Counted from the stretch's first letter, positions 1-11,388 are shown. The stretch: 64,000 bases of DNA from Sipunculus nudus (GCA_026874595.1 CM049306.1:80006142-80070141), one strand, 5' to 3'. Numbers and translations are program-made. Notes: generated by a model not told the origin, from the letters alone.

Positions 1-526
1 GCCGCAGAGATTTCGTTTCGACGCGATTACTCAAAAAAAAAATATTTTATGGATCTTTACCAAACTTGGCATTTGCATAGATACTGGTGAGAGGACGAAG
101 CTTATTTTAAATGGGGTCATTACCTTAAATAGGAGAGTGACCTTGAACTTGAATAGGTGGATTTTGGGGGAAATTCACACAAATTCTTAAATATCTAAAA
201 AATCTTGCATGGATTGATCCAGAAATCAACTTCACCGAAGATCTTGGATAGTGTTGTCACATACCGGAATCTATTGGCGCCACCTGTTATCCTTTTCTTG
301 ATTTCGTGCCGTTTAATACCCCTATCATTGCCACTCAACAGTACTGTGAGTATTATAAGTCAAAAACTAATGGTCAGAATTTTTTCATATTATGCATATA
401 CATAGACATGGGTTATGAGAATGATGTATATATAAATTGGGGTCATGGCCTTTTCTATGAGAGTGGCCTAGACCTTGAATATTGCCATATATGGTGAAAA
501 TCACAGAAAATCATAAATATCTTAAT
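1..526 (+). repeat. Left arm of a fold-back-like inverted repeat
   Basis: This stretch is clearly alignable, in reverse complement, to about 8820-9285. Both copies share the terminal GCCGCAGAGATTTCGTTTCG, the text around TTTACCAAACTTGGCAT, and a later block ending near TCACAGAAAATCATAAATAT. Similarity is lost near 526. It includes one copy (about 205-490) of a subrepeat with a variant of the palindrome GGTGGCGCCACC at 273-284. The window starts at the very edge of the shared sequence, so the true left end may lie outside. Long inverted arms made of subrepeats resemble fold-back elements (for example the P-superfamily Galileo type), but no transposase is visible and the family is an inference. 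Confidence 0.75.
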
Positions 527-1517
527 AATAGTGTAGGGGCATATTTGGCAAATTCGTCCTGAGTAAATTTTGTTTGTAAAAATGTGACACCCCATGCATT
601 TTTCTTCTTCACCTTTGTATGAAGCTTTAAAAGCATGGTGCCAATTTATTATTAAGTTTTGACATGTCTTTCAGCTTGTATTAAAATAGTATTTAAAATG
701 TTAAATTAATAAACTTTGACCGAAACATAAACAAAGTAAGCTGGGACAAGAGGATAGGAAAGGTTCTTTGGAATGTATTTACATACTAAACACACAAACT
801 TAGTGCTCTGACTAGTTTGGGATTGTCTAAAATTATTTTTTGGTTATATTAAATGTACCTATTAACATACCAAGTATATTTAATAAACACATATAGTGTT
901 AAATGCGTAATACACATAGCTTGTTTTTTTTCTCCTAAAAATATTATGGTATCTGCTAATATTTCATTGTAAACCATTTGAGTACTCCTGTACACAAGTG
1001 ATGTTAGGTCTGCGAGATCAGTGGTACAAATGTAAACATAGCGCGCATGGCATCTGGCGGCTAAACCGCGCTATTTTACAAATCAAGATTTTCTCAAGCA
1101 TCACAATAGTGTATCTTTTTTTTTATCTTCCATATCATTTCTCCTTGTTTTGAGTTGTGCACGCGCAAGAACAGACGACCTCTAGTTATGGTCTTTTTAT
1201 GGTACACAGACACACGTGGACTGTGTTTACTCACACACAGAACCATAACAAAGAATGAAACAGGTGAATTGGAAATTGTAAGTCCGTGTACAGGGATAGT
1301 TTTGCCAAACTGATGAACAAATGGCATGAGATAATTTACATACTGTTGCAAATGTTTATGTACCTTGACAGTTTTTTTTTCTTCAGGGGATGTGTTAATT
1401 TTTTTTCTAAAAGCAATGGTAATCTCTAGTAATTTAAGCTATCCCATAAGGTAGCTCCCACCCGTGTAGTTTCTTAGACACTTAATGTTCCTATACATTG
1501 AGGTAAAAATGAATGAC

Positions 1518-1574
1518 AGACACACACAAACACATATGTGTGTGTGCGTGTGTGTAGAGAGAGAGAGAGAGAGT
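1518..1574. repeat. CA/TG/GA compound microsatellite
   Basis: A CA tract, a short TG tract and a GA tract follow each other. The CA and TG parts can pair with each other. Confidence 0.9.
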
Positions 1575-1700
1575 AAGAGTGACGCCTTTTAGATAGTAAC
1601 ATGTTTATTGATATTAGTCTATCTGAAAGGCATCACTCTTATTCCAAACCTACACTTCCACTACAGACTAACACAGCTATACCACTAATCATTATACTAA

Positions 1701-1701
<1 letters not shown>

Positions 1702-1741
<40 letters not shown>
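1702..1741. repeat. TA microsatellite
   Basis: About 20 uninterrupted TA dinucleotides. Confidence 0.95.
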
Positions 1742-1744
<3 letters not shown>

Positions 1745-1904
1745 TAATCTAATGGTTTACTGGAATTAGCAACTGCTAGAGTGCTCAATGGTATGACATC
1801 AGAGCTATATAATCAATCAGACCGTGATGAGTGCAGTACGTTGCACGAAACTACGTAGTAGTAAAAATGTCTGACAAAATTTGATCCGTCTATTTGTATA
1901 ATTA

Positions 1905-1929
1905 CACACACACACACATAAATATATAT

Positions 1930-2003
<74 letters not shown>

Positions 2004-2030
2004 TAGGAGAGAGACAGAAAGAGAGAGAGA
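1905..2030. repeat. CA-TA-GA compound microsatellite
   Basis: A CA tract, then a long TA tract, then an interrupted GA tract. Long apparent reading frames across it (runs of Ile-Tyr and Ser-Leu) are artefacts of the repeat. Confidence 0.95.
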
Positions 2031-3109
2031 TGTGATGCATTCATACACAATTGTATTTTCCTGAAAATCATTTTAAATAAAATATTGTTTTACAAGACGG
2101 GTTTTAATATTTAATTTTAAAATTTGCCAATTGAGCGTACAAATAATGCTTTAATTATTTCTACTTTTTAACAATTTATTATTTAGGTGAGATCATTAAG
2201 CAATAAGTTGGACCAGCAGTAAGAAACACGAACTAAGCTCAGATTCTTTGAGACTTGGTACCTTGAAAATTACTTGAACATGTGCCGTTTCAGAAAAGTT
2301 CAATGTACTTTAAATGGCATTTGTATGTGCTGTTAAAACAACCTTAATGTTGACTTCCTCTATACCGTCCCCATATTATAACCCAAACAATTTTGTTACT
2401 GTTTTTATGGCCTTTATTAAAATTACAATAACCGAAAAAATGCAAAAACCTTTAATTACATTCAAGGCATTTGTGTATTGTATAAGGCACGTGTCATTTT
2501 GTTAGCTTGTGCAATAAATCAAAATTGTTCTTGGTCACGATAAAGGGAAAACGAGCATTAGTTAAGCAGGTATAAACTGTTAAGTTTTTGTCTGGAGTTA
2601 TTTGGTATAAAATTATAAAAAAAACATGGGTTCCAATCACAGATGTACATTCCGCTGTTGCATCCGACATACCCTGCATTTAATGGCATAACCAGTCAGA
2701 TTTTATAAAATATAAGAATAGACTTTTCTTTATTCTTTATTACATGATTCGCATTATATATAGATAGTACAAGCTGGGTGCTACCCATCGTCTACAGATT
2801 ACTATTTTCATAAAAAAATGAATGTTGTACCAGTGATCTTGCTCCGACGGATGGAACAGCCTATGTAGCCACTGTGCCATCACAAGTCATTTAAGGATAA
2901 TGAAAAAGCGACAAGAATTCAACAATAACCAGCATTTAACTTTACCATTGTTATATTTAAACTTTACCATTGGTTTTACCATAGTTTCTGTAAAGATTTG
3001 TCCGTTTTTGTTATTGTACTGGTATAACCTGAAAGCCTCAGTTCATATTCCCATAAATGTATAAAAGAAATTGACCCACCAAACAAATTAGATTAAAAAA
3101 TAGACCATC

Positions 3110-3130
3110 GGGGGGGGGGGGGGGGGGGGG
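3110..3130. repeat. Homopolymer G run
   Basis: About 21 consecutive G. Similar G or C runs occur near 17640, 21926, 22321, 35423, 36422, 36976, 47881, 49277 and 52771, and their true lengths may be misassembled. Confidence 0.9.
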
Positions 3131-3500
3131 AGAGGGGTTAAAGATGGGATAGAAGAACAACTGTAAACACGTTCGATAACATTATGACTAATGAAGACAC
3201 TTTTTTTGTTATGATTTGATATTTACTTCAAGTTTGTTTCCTTCAATAGGACTTTTCTAAAATTCTAAATTTTTAAGGTCCCTTTGTTTTGTTTTTCAAA
3301 ACACTCTCCCTAATGAGTTCTGCAGCAAAACATGCATTTCATTCAATGTAGATTATCTGTCCTTTACATGTCTCATTATACTGTAAATGTCTGTAAATAA
3401 ATGTCTGTAAATAACTGATGAAAATAGCTACCCCACAGAAGGTATAATTGCTCCCAAATTATATGCTATTGTCCGCACAGAGCTGAGGTTATATGAACAA

Positions 3501-3501
<1 letters not shown>

Positions 3502-3534
<33 letters not shown>

Positions 3535-3543
3535 TTTATTATT
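3502..3543. repeat. TTA trinucleotide microsatellite
   Basis: About a dozen TTA units with one interruption. Confidence 0.95.
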
Positions 3544-4452
3544 TTGCTTTTAATATGTACTCCATTTCACTGTGAATGGTGGACTAGGTAGAATTTCCTG
3601 AAACTATGGGTTGGGTTAGTGAGGATCCGGCACTAAATCCAGTCAAAGTTGTCCTTTTTCTGTTGTTTTTTTCTTCACAAAATATGTAAAAAAAATTAGT
3701 CATCCGCCCTAAAATTTTACAAATTATTTTTTGGATTATGACCAAAACATAAAAATACTCCCTGGAATTCCTTACGAACCTTTAAATATACTTTGGATGA
3801 ACTAACCGTAAGAGACGGGTTTCTATACCTTCACTATCAGCGAGCGGATAGTGATGTACTAATCGAACAACAGGATGACGCAATAACAAAATCATATCAA
3901 ATGGAAGAATAACAGGGCCAATTTAATATGTTATGTATAAATGAAGCAAATATTTAGTCACTGGTTAAAACCAAGGAAAGTGGAGCCATAGTGTATACGA
4001 TACAGGTTGCTTGAAATCAGCAAGTGGTAGCCCATATGTACATTGCACAAACTACCCAAGGATACTTTGTTGTCTCTCTATGAATTTTTTTAATGAATTC
4101 ATCAATGAAATTTTGTAGAACAATATACTGGTGGACAAACATCAGCTGATTAATTTTCATGATAAGTCTGATGGATCTTGATGCGGATTCATGTGTTGGC
4201 GGAGGTTTGCTCTCTAATATTGTAATAAACGTCTTAACGCAGTATTTGAGTGTCTAGTCTAAGTTATTGTGATGTAATATATCTTACTAACCATTTTGAG
4301 GTGTTTTGTTGCTAAATATCTCTCTGTTTGAAATATTTATATATAATGGTCCTCAATTTTTGCTCTAAAATCAAATTTGACCTGAAAACAAAAACAAAAC
4401 CACTATAGAAAAATTGGCACCATATTTTTTTGTAAAGTTTAAGGTCTAAGGA

Positions 4453-5070
4453 TCACAAAAATGTAGAGTGTCTAAAGCTAATGGACAGATTGAGCTGAAA
4501 TTGTGCATGTCCATTGATTTTGGATACCTGCATCTTGTATTCGAAATACATGTGCTTTGGGTGAAAGTTGCTCATATCTCCGGAGTGGTTAAAGGTATAG
4601 ATCTGAAATTTGGCACTTCCATCCATCTTGGAAAATTTTCTCATAAACAAGACAGGTGGCGCCACCTACCTACCCGTTTTTGTAGAATAAATTAATGCCC
4701 TTTTCTTAAGAGAATCAACATATTGGCCCTCATATTTGGTGAAAAATATATAGGCCTGAAATTATGCATATCCATAGATCTTGGACTACTCCATCTTGTG
4801 CTCCAGACCGGTGGCGCCATCTGCAATCGTTTTGGTGTGGCGTCCACCTGTACATGTGCTTTGGGTGAAAATTGCTCATATCTGCGGAGTGGTTCAAGGT
4901 ATAGGTCTGAAATTTGGCATGTCTATCCATCTTGGAAAATTTTCTTATAAACCAGACAGGTGGCGCCACCTACCTTCCCATTTCCATAAAAGAAATGAAC
5001 GCTCTTTTCTTAAGAGAATCAACATATTGGCCCTCATATTTGGTGAAAAATATTGTTTCTCAAGTTGATA
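4453..5070 (+). repeat. Subrepeats of the fold-back-like element, left side
   Basis: Two diverged copies of one unit (about 4465-4735 and 4740-5045) run head to tail. Each contains text like CATCTTGGAAAATTTTCT followed by the palindrome GGTGGCGCCACC (4655-4666 and 4959-4970, plus a variant at 4810-4821), and ends in a shared block with CTTAAGAGAATCAACATAT. The reverse complement of the same unit occupies 8270-8700. Frames of 70-95 codons across the block on both strands are translations of the repeat: they share words such as HLGKF in several registers and no start is conserved. Confidence 0.8.
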
Positions 5071-6352
5071 GATGGAAGAAAACATAGTCGCTTGCCAAGT
5101 GTCAGTATATGCGGCTGAAGATGGGGGCCTATTCTTAAAAAGGGGGGGGGGGGTAATTGTCAGGGGATACTATGGCACCTGCGGTGCCAAGAAATACATA
5201 ATTGTTAAATGTATGTTTGCACCGTATTTCAGCCTCTAAATCCAACAACGATTCATCTTTAAACACACTTCATGTATAGGTGGCTCACCGGCGGAGGTAT
5301 ACATATTAATTAAGTAAATTCAGTACTATTGGTTATGACACAGTTTTATGGAGACTTCTAATAGGGACTTCAAAGGAGGAACAAGATTTCTGTCCGGTGG
5401 CTAGCAAGAATTAGGTCGTGGTAACCTTGTTCCTTGTTGTTAAGATATTTCGCAAAGGCACTTGACAATTAATATCAAATTGGTAACCATAACGGTTATG
5501 CTATATGCCCTGCTTACGGAAAACCGGACGGAAGGACAACGAAAAAAAAAAACGAACACTGGATCTCATCTTAAATGAAAGTTAGCTAGCAAAATAATCC
5601 CAGATGACTTTTCGTTAAAACACATTAATTACCACCTGTAGTATGTTTCTGGACCAAGAATTTATGTATGACTATATCGACATACGGCTACTAGGTATTC
5701 CCTAATCAATTACACAAATCAACATTACAACATTAATATGCACGTCTGGATCTATTCCTTAATGTGTCATGGTCTTAAGTTTCAAGGAAACCTTACTAAA
5801 GTTTGAATGCAAAATGTAAGATTCTAACTCAATGGGCAACAAAGCATTGCCTCAGCAAAACCGAAAGTCAACTGATAAGAGGAGAATCCTAATAGTAATA
5901 TTAATAACAATCTTTCTTCAATTCAAATATATACATTGTCATTTTATCCAAGATTTTCAGGAGGAATTGCAAAGCAAAGCACTAGAACACTCAATATTGT
6001 ATTTATTCTGAAACAACCATGAGAGTTGCTGTAAGCCAGTCAAAGATACAAGAGCTGTAATGAAATCATGAATATTTACTCTTGATACTTTAAAACTTAT
6101 AGTCCTACAAATCAGCGCCATTGTCCCCTGACTCGGGGGATGAGTTATGCATGCACGTAATGAGAATTAGATTTTTTAATGATATTTTAAAAATCTAAGT
6201 TTAACATCTCATATTCGAAGCCAGATCTCAAATTTTTACTCATATCCACCTGTATAAAGCATTGCCATTGTACCTTACGAGTCTCCCAGCTTGATTAAGT
6301 TTTGGCCATACGTGGATGATATTTGGATTTTTTATCAGTTTTTTTTTTTTAA
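5071..6352. other. Gene-free stretch
   Basis: No coding exon, RNA gene or recognisable repeat was seen apart from a short G run near 5142-5152. Frames are short and broken. Confidence 0.45.
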
Positions 6353-6490
6353 ATATGCGTTGCAATGTCTTAAACAAGTATTGCTCATCCCCAAGTCGTA
6401 TTGAAATAGGAAGGGTATCGTAAGCCTCTCCCATAACCTGATAAGTTATTTGGGATCCAACTCTATTTACCAAGACGTTTGTTTATACAT
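6353..6490 (+). repeat. Left flank of a 1.4-kb inverted pair; empty SINE site
   Basis: About 135 bp here is the reverse complement of 7641-7775 and its continuation after the SINE (8217-8236). Shared text includes GATAAGTTATTTGGGATCCA. The left copy has TGCGTTGCAAT with no insertion where the right copy carries a SINE, so it records the pre-insertion state. The pair encloses the element at 6491-7640, either as its own terminal repeats or as a host repeat that it entered. Confidence 0.75.
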
Positions 6491-7640
6491 CTGTAATATA
6501 CGGAGCCCCGTTGGGGACATGAGTAAAAAATTATTTATCTCGTGCGCACGACTTATTAATTTGTGCGCACGACTAATTTTTTTTTGCGCACAACTTATTA
6601 TTTCGTGCGCTCACCTTATTATTTTGTGCGCACGACTTATTAATTTGTGCGCTCAACTTATTATTTTGTGCGCACGACTTTTTATTTTGTTCGCTAAACT
6701 TATTATTTTGTGCGCACGACTTATTATTTTGTGCGCAACTTATTATTTTGCGCGCAGGACTTACTATTTCGTGCGCGCAACTTATTATATCGTGCGCACA
6801 ACTTTATATGTCATGTGCGGATATTGTGTCAATTGTATACGTCAAGGCACAGACGTATGGATATGACTCTGTAGCAGTCGACTTAAGTTTCCAAGTGTCA
6901 TATAAAATGTGAGTATTTGCATTCATTTGTAGATGAAGTGGTTATGTGGCTGTATCTGGCATTAAAAAGGCTTTTTCAAATTTAAGGGGATTGTAGTCTC
7001 GCTGAGAGGCAGAGCAATTATGCATGTTTACCATTGGATATAAAAAATGCTTGTCCAAAAGGAGGCAGTTCGGGAACCTCTGAGGATATTGGATCCTCAG
7101 GGTGCGGAAAACCGACCTCACACCTTAAGAGTATCACAACGGCGTCAGTATTTCGTTAAAAGACCGGACTACTTTTTGGCCAATGACTCATTCGACAGTC
7201 TAAAGCCCTACGGCATTGGCATATACGCATACATATTGATTTGTACCTGGACAAACAGTGACCTACCGAGTTATTGTAGGCAATTTTATTAAGACTATTT
7301 TGTATGTTCTTTACAAATTATCATTTATAATATTGTTTTTAATGCCTAGTTTACTTATATGCTGCGTAATTCCCACATAATTGTTTATTTCGCAATCCGA
7401 GTAAACAAATACTGTATTTCGTTTTGATTTTATTGGCTCAACTAACATCATGTACTCCAATGTCCTGACTCATGAGCCACTTGTTTTAAAAATGGTTTAC
7501 CATGCAGAGAACAGTGTTTCTCTGCTGAAGTTATTCTACAATGAGCAGTTAAACTAGAGGCCCATCCCCGCCAAATGGATATGTGAGATATATGTGTTTT
7601 GGCTGATATAATAGTATGAGAAAACTGACACAACTGCCAA
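6491..7640 (+). mobile_element. Unclassified repeat element, copy 1
   Basis: This block matches 10830-11745 in reverse complement. Its left end contains GGAGCCCCGTTGGGGACATG, followed by a minisatellite (6537-6809), then about 700 bp of single-copy-like sequence ending in text such as GGCTCAACTAACATCATG. Both copies contain a frame with the words ENRPHTLRVS and RRQYFVKR (about 7047-7292 here). No transposase or reverse transcriptase motif is visible, so the class is unknown. It looks like a non-autonomous element carrying a core minisatellite. Confidence 0.65.
6537..6809 (+). repeat. GTGCGCACGACTTATTA minisatellite, array 1
   Basis: About a dozen copies of a unit of roughly 23 bp, consensus near GTGCGCACGACTTATTATTT, with scattered substitutions. 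The palindrome GTGCGCAC is the best preserved part. Related arrays lie at 9737-9908 (same orientation) and 11563-11713 (opposite). The 138-codon frame across it, full of the word CARLI, is a translation of the repeat. Confidence 0.9.
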
Positions 7641-7775
7641 ATGTATAAACACACGTCTTGATAAATAGAGTTGGATCCCAAATAACTTATCGGGTTATGG
7701 GAGAGGCTTACGATACCCTTCCTATTTCAATACGAATTGGGGATGAGCATTAAATGTTTAAGATATTGCAACGCA
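7641..7775 (-). repeat. Right flank of the 1.4-kb inverted pair
   Basis: Reverse complement of 6353-6490. It is interrupted at 7776 by a SINE and resumes at 8217-8236. Confidence 0.75.
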
Positions 7776-8216
7776 CCGGCTTCTGTGGCTCAGGGGTAGA
7801 GCGCAGGACTCAAAGCCGGGAGATCGTGGGTTCGAATCTCAGCCGAGGCGGTGAGGTTTTTCACGGTCGGCCCCTACCCAGGGTGAGCGCTCTGCAGGCT
7901 TAATGGGAAGGCTGTGCCCTACAGCCGTGTATCACTCACATACGAGTGCGTCTTTGGGGGGTTCCTCGGTGTTATGACCCAGCAATGGGGATGATTATAC
8001 ACCCAGGACCCGCAGGTGCGGTAGACACCGGGCCTGGGTGACACCAGGATATAAAAATGATAGGAAGCGAGTGCTACCGCCCTGTCAAGTAGTCCCAAAC
8101 CGAAATGGAATCTCTGCAGATGTACATACTTAGTTAAGACTTAGTTAAGTCAGCATTAAAAAAATGGAGGCGGTTACCTCCACCAAAAAAAAATTAAAAA
8201 AAAAAAAAAAAAAAAA
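7776..8216 (+). mobile_element. tRNA-headed SINE, complete, with 13-bp target duplication
   Basis: The first 75 bp resemble a tRNA gene: TGGCTCAGGGGTAGAGC fits a pol III A box and GGTTCGAATCT fits a B box. A tRNA-unrelated body of about 330 bp follows, with GC-rich parts around 7855-8050, and the element ends in an A-rich tail (8186-8216). It is flanked by perfect copies of ATATTGCAACGCA at 7763-7775 and 8217-8229. The uninterrupted site survives in the inverted copy at 6353-6368. Perfect flanks and an intact head suggest a fairly young insertion that happened after the inverted pair formed. The SINE family cannot be named by eye. Confidence 0.9.
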
Positions 8217-8269
8217 ATATTGCAACGCATATTTATAAAAACTAAAATACTTTAAAAAGAAAATAAGAA

Positions 8270-8700
8270 AATATTCCAATATGGATTGTCATGCCAAATT
8301 TCAGACCTATACCTTGAACCACTCCGGAGATATGAGCAATTTTCACCCAAAACACATGTACAGATTGACGCCAGATTACGCGACCGGTCTGGAGCACAAG
8401 ATTGAGTAGTCCAAGATCTATGGATATGCATAATTTCAGACCAATAGGGCTAATCACTCCTCAGAAAAGGGCATTAATTTATTCTACAAAAACGGGTAGG
8501 TAGGTGGCGCCACCTGTCTCGTTTATGAGAAAATTTTCCAAGATGGATGGTCATGCCAAATTTAAGACCTATACCTTGAACCACTCAAGATATGAGATAT
8601 GAGCAATTTTCACCCAAAGCACATGTACTTCGAATACAAGATGGAGGTATCCAAAATTAACGGACATGCGCAATTTCAGCCCAATCTATCCATTAGTTTT
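8270..8700 (-). repeat. Subrepeats of the fold-back-like element, right side
   Basis: Reverse complement of the unit at 4453-5070, with the palindrome GGTGGCGCCACC at 8503-8514. It runs directly into a further subrepeat at 8700-8880 and then the right arm, so here the subrepeats are nearly continuous. Confidence 0.8.
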
Positions 8701-8819
8701 ATACTTATGATACTCACAGTACTGTCAAGATGCAATGATGAGAATTAAAAGGCCCGAAAACTAGAGAAAAGAACAAAAGGATGCCCCACCTGTCTTCCGC
8801 AGAAGACAAAGCTATCCAA

Positions 8820-9297
8820 GATCTTCGATCAGTTTTTTGGACCAATCCATGCATCCCTTATTGAGATATTTATGATTATGTGTGATTTTCACCATATTTG
8901 GTAATATTCAAGGTCAAGGCCACTCTCATAGGAAAGGCCATGACCCCAATTTAAATATACATCATTCCCATAACCCATGTCTATTTATATGCATAATATG
9001 AAAGAATTATGTCCATTAGTTTTCGACTTATAATGCTCACAGTACTGTCACGTGGCAATGATAGGGCTATTAAACGGCACGGAAACAAGAAAAGGATAAC
9101 AGGTGGCGGCACCATTTCCGGTATATGACAACACTATCCAAGATCATGACCAAGGTCCAAGGTCATGACCCCATTTTAAACAAGCTTCGTCCTCTCACCA
9201 ATATCTATAAAAATGCCAAGTTTGGTAAAGATCCGTAAAATATTTTTGGAGTTATCGCGTCGAAACGAAATCTCTGCGGCGGCGGCGGCGGCGGCGC
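8820..9297 (-). repeat. Right arm of the fold-back-like inverted repeat
   Basis: Inverted copy of 1-526, ending in the complement of GCCGCAGAGATTTCGTTTCG at about 9258-9277. A variant palindrome (GGTGGCGGCACC) lies at 9102-9113. The arm ends in a GGC microsatellite (about 9275-9297), which is not part of the shared sequence inside this window. Confidence 0.75.
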
Positions 9298-9736
9298 GAC
9301 CGTGCTTAAACCATACTATCCCGACTTTGTCTGGGGATACAATAAATACTCCCATGACCTAGTTTCACAAATAAAACAAAGTTACATTTAGTCTGTGTGA
9401 TAAAGAATGAAAATGTTAAACATCTGGCCCTGAATATTTATGAGACCTTGAACATGATACCGTTTCTCAGGGCTATTTATTTATTCTTCACTTTTGGTAA
9501 GATCTATTTTCACATGTTAAATTAGGTCACTTTGATATTATTTCTGCATGTTATCAGATAGAATGTCCATTAGACTGGAACTTTCATCACTACAATCGCT
9601 TATTATGGTGTCTAAATTGCACAAGTTTGGCTATTAATCCCTGCTCGTTGTACTCCGAAATCATGATTTACACCATCGATACAAAATGTAATATTCTACA
9701 ATGTTTGATATCAATATCATAACAATGTATTAATAT
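9298..9736. other. Gene-free stretch
   Basis: AT-rich sequence with no recognised exon or repeat. Confidence 0.4.
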
Positions 9737-9908
9737 TTATCTCGTGCGCACGACTTATTAATTTGTGTGCACGACTTATTATTTCGTGCGCAAAACTTAT
9801 TATTTTGTGCGCACAACTTATTATTTTGTGCGCACAACTTACTATATCGTGCGAACAACTCATTATTTCGTGCGCACGACTTTTTATTTTGTGCGCACGA
9901 CTAATTAT
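9737..9908 (+). repeat. GTGCGCACGACTTATTA minisatellite, array 2
   Basis: Seven or eight units of the same minisatellite as 6537-6809, in the same orientation. The flanking single-copy parts of the parent element are absent here. Confidence 0.9.
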
Positions 9909-9910
9909 TA

Positions 9911-10383
9911 TGTATAAGCCGGATTAAAGGCAGGCAGCATTAAATTGTATAGAGTTAGTAATAGTAGAATCCCTGAAATTACTGTGGATAATCGGACAGG
10001 TCCCACAAACTGACAAACGCACGTCTGTGTCCGCTGGAATATTCTCTCACCTCTCTCTGCTTTAAAACACAGCCCCCTATTTATAACTTCTCGCCCCAAG
10101 CCGAGAATTTTCCACTTCTCGAACAGTCTAAAGGATCTAGCATAATACACAGTGAACACGCGTTACAGGAATCATCTAGAAAAACATTGCTGTGTCTCGA
10201 CATACCAGGGTCCACACGTGAGCTCGCCCCGGCTCGGCTCGACCAGGCGAGATAGCCCCAAGCTGGCATGACAACGAGAGTTCAACCAGTACGGATTAAC
10301 CCAAGAGTGCAACACGCGGCCAGGCAAGAGCGCTACAACACGAGTTACGCCCGTGTCACACAATAAAAAGGGTAACTGTAACA
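9911..10383 (-). mobile_element. Solo-LTR-like fossil
   Basis: Read on the minus strand, a block of about 473 bp begins TGTTACAG and ends CTTATACA, giving the TG...CA ends typical of retroviral-type LTRs. It has a TATA-like box (TTATAAATAGGGGG) near 10080 and is GC-richer than its surroundings. No internal retroelement genes lie on either side, so it looks like a solo LTR. No clear target duplication was seen, and the family (Gypsy-like is a guess) cannot be fixed. It lies between minisatellite array 2 and a fragment of the fold-back subrepeat. Confidence 0.5.
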
Positions 10384-10545
10384 CTATGTATATGCATAAT
10401 ATAAAAGAATTATGTTCATTAGTTTTTGACTTATAATGCTCACAGTACTGTTAAGTGGCAATGATGGATGTATTAAACGCCACGAAAACAAGAAAAGGAT
10501 AACAGGTGGCGCCACCAGTTTCCGGTATAAAATAATTTTGCTGTG
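10384..10545 (-). repeat. Detached fragment of the fold-back subrepeat
   Basis: Alignable to about 8985-9125 in the same orientation, including text like GACTTATAATGCTCACAGTA and the perfect palindrome GGTGGCGCCACC at 10505-10516. It breaks off before the TA microsatellite at 10563. Confidence 0.75.
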
Positions 10546-10558
10546 TATTTTGTTTTTG

Positions 10559-10562
<4 letters not shown>

Positions 10563-10614
<52 letters not shown>

Positions 10615-10637
10615 ATAAATGTATATATATATACATA

Positions 10638-10686
<49 letters not shown>
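10563..10686. repeat. Long TA microsatellite
   Basis: About 120 bp of nearly pure TA with a few interruptions. Confidence 0.95.
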
Positions 10687-10688
<2 letters not shown>

Positions 10689-11385
10689 TAGTGACAGGAA
10701 TTCCCCCACTGGATGTATATAGTATTGTTCCAGACCTATGTTTACAACTTAAAGGTGAGATGGAGCCATATGCGTCTGTGCATTGACTGACAAAATTCAC
10801 ATAATACCTCGTTTCCACCACTTATAAACTCGTGTGTAAACACTGTTCTGGTAAACAATTTTAAAAACAAGTGGATCATGGGTCAGGATACTGAAGTGCA
10901 TGATGTTAGTTGAGCCAATGAAATCAAAAGGAAATACAGTATTTGTTGACTCGGATTGCGAAATAAACAATTATGTGGGAATTACGCAACATATAAATAA
11001 AAAAGGCATTAAAAACAACAATATTAATGATAATTTGTAAAGAACATACAAAATATTCTTAATAAAATAGCCTAAAATAACTCGGTGGGTCACTGTTTGT
11101 CCGGGAACAAATCAATATGTATGCGCATATGCCAATTGGCCAAAAGATAGTCCAGTCTTTTAACGAAATACTGACGCCGTCGTGATACCCTTAAGGTGTG
11201 AGGTCGGTTTTCTACACCCTGAGGATCCAATATCCCCAAGTTTCCCAAATGTAACCTTTTTTGACAAGCAGTTTTTATATATCCAATGGTGAACATGCAT
11301 AATTGCCCTATGACTCTCAGCGAGAACTACAATTTCCTTAAATTTGAAACCTAAATTTGAAGTAAAATTACACACACGCACACAC

Positions 11386-11388
<3 letters not shown>

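Larger units (their letters stand above)
527..4452. other. Gene-free stretch between two blocks of the left arm
   Basis: No coding exon was recognised on either strand. The stretch interrupts sequence that is nearly contiguous in the right arm (8270-9277), so part of it may be an insertion into the left arm. It holds simple repeats (CA/TG and GA tracts at 1518-1574, TA at 1702-1741, CA-TA-GA at 1905-2030, a G run at 3110-3130, TTA at 3502-3543) and otherwise unremarkable AT-rich DNA. Short reading frames here are translations of the simple repeats or random. Confidence 0.5.

Noticed and set aside
4453-5068. Several 70-95-codon frames with shared words on both strands
   Set aside because: They follow the subrepeats in different registers and have no consistent start or codon bias.
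6537-6809. CRISPR-like spacing of short repeats
   Set aside because: The repeats are contiguous and degenerate with no unique spacers, and the DNA is eukaryotic. They form a minisatellite.
6450-6866. 138-codon frame with repeated CARLI words
   Set aside because: It lies almost entirely inside the 23-bp minisatellite, and similar words arise in the inverted array at 11469-11705.
7776-7850. Possible functional tRNA gene
   Set aside because: The A and B boxes are followed by a tRNA-unrelated body and an A tail with target duplications, so this is a SINE head.
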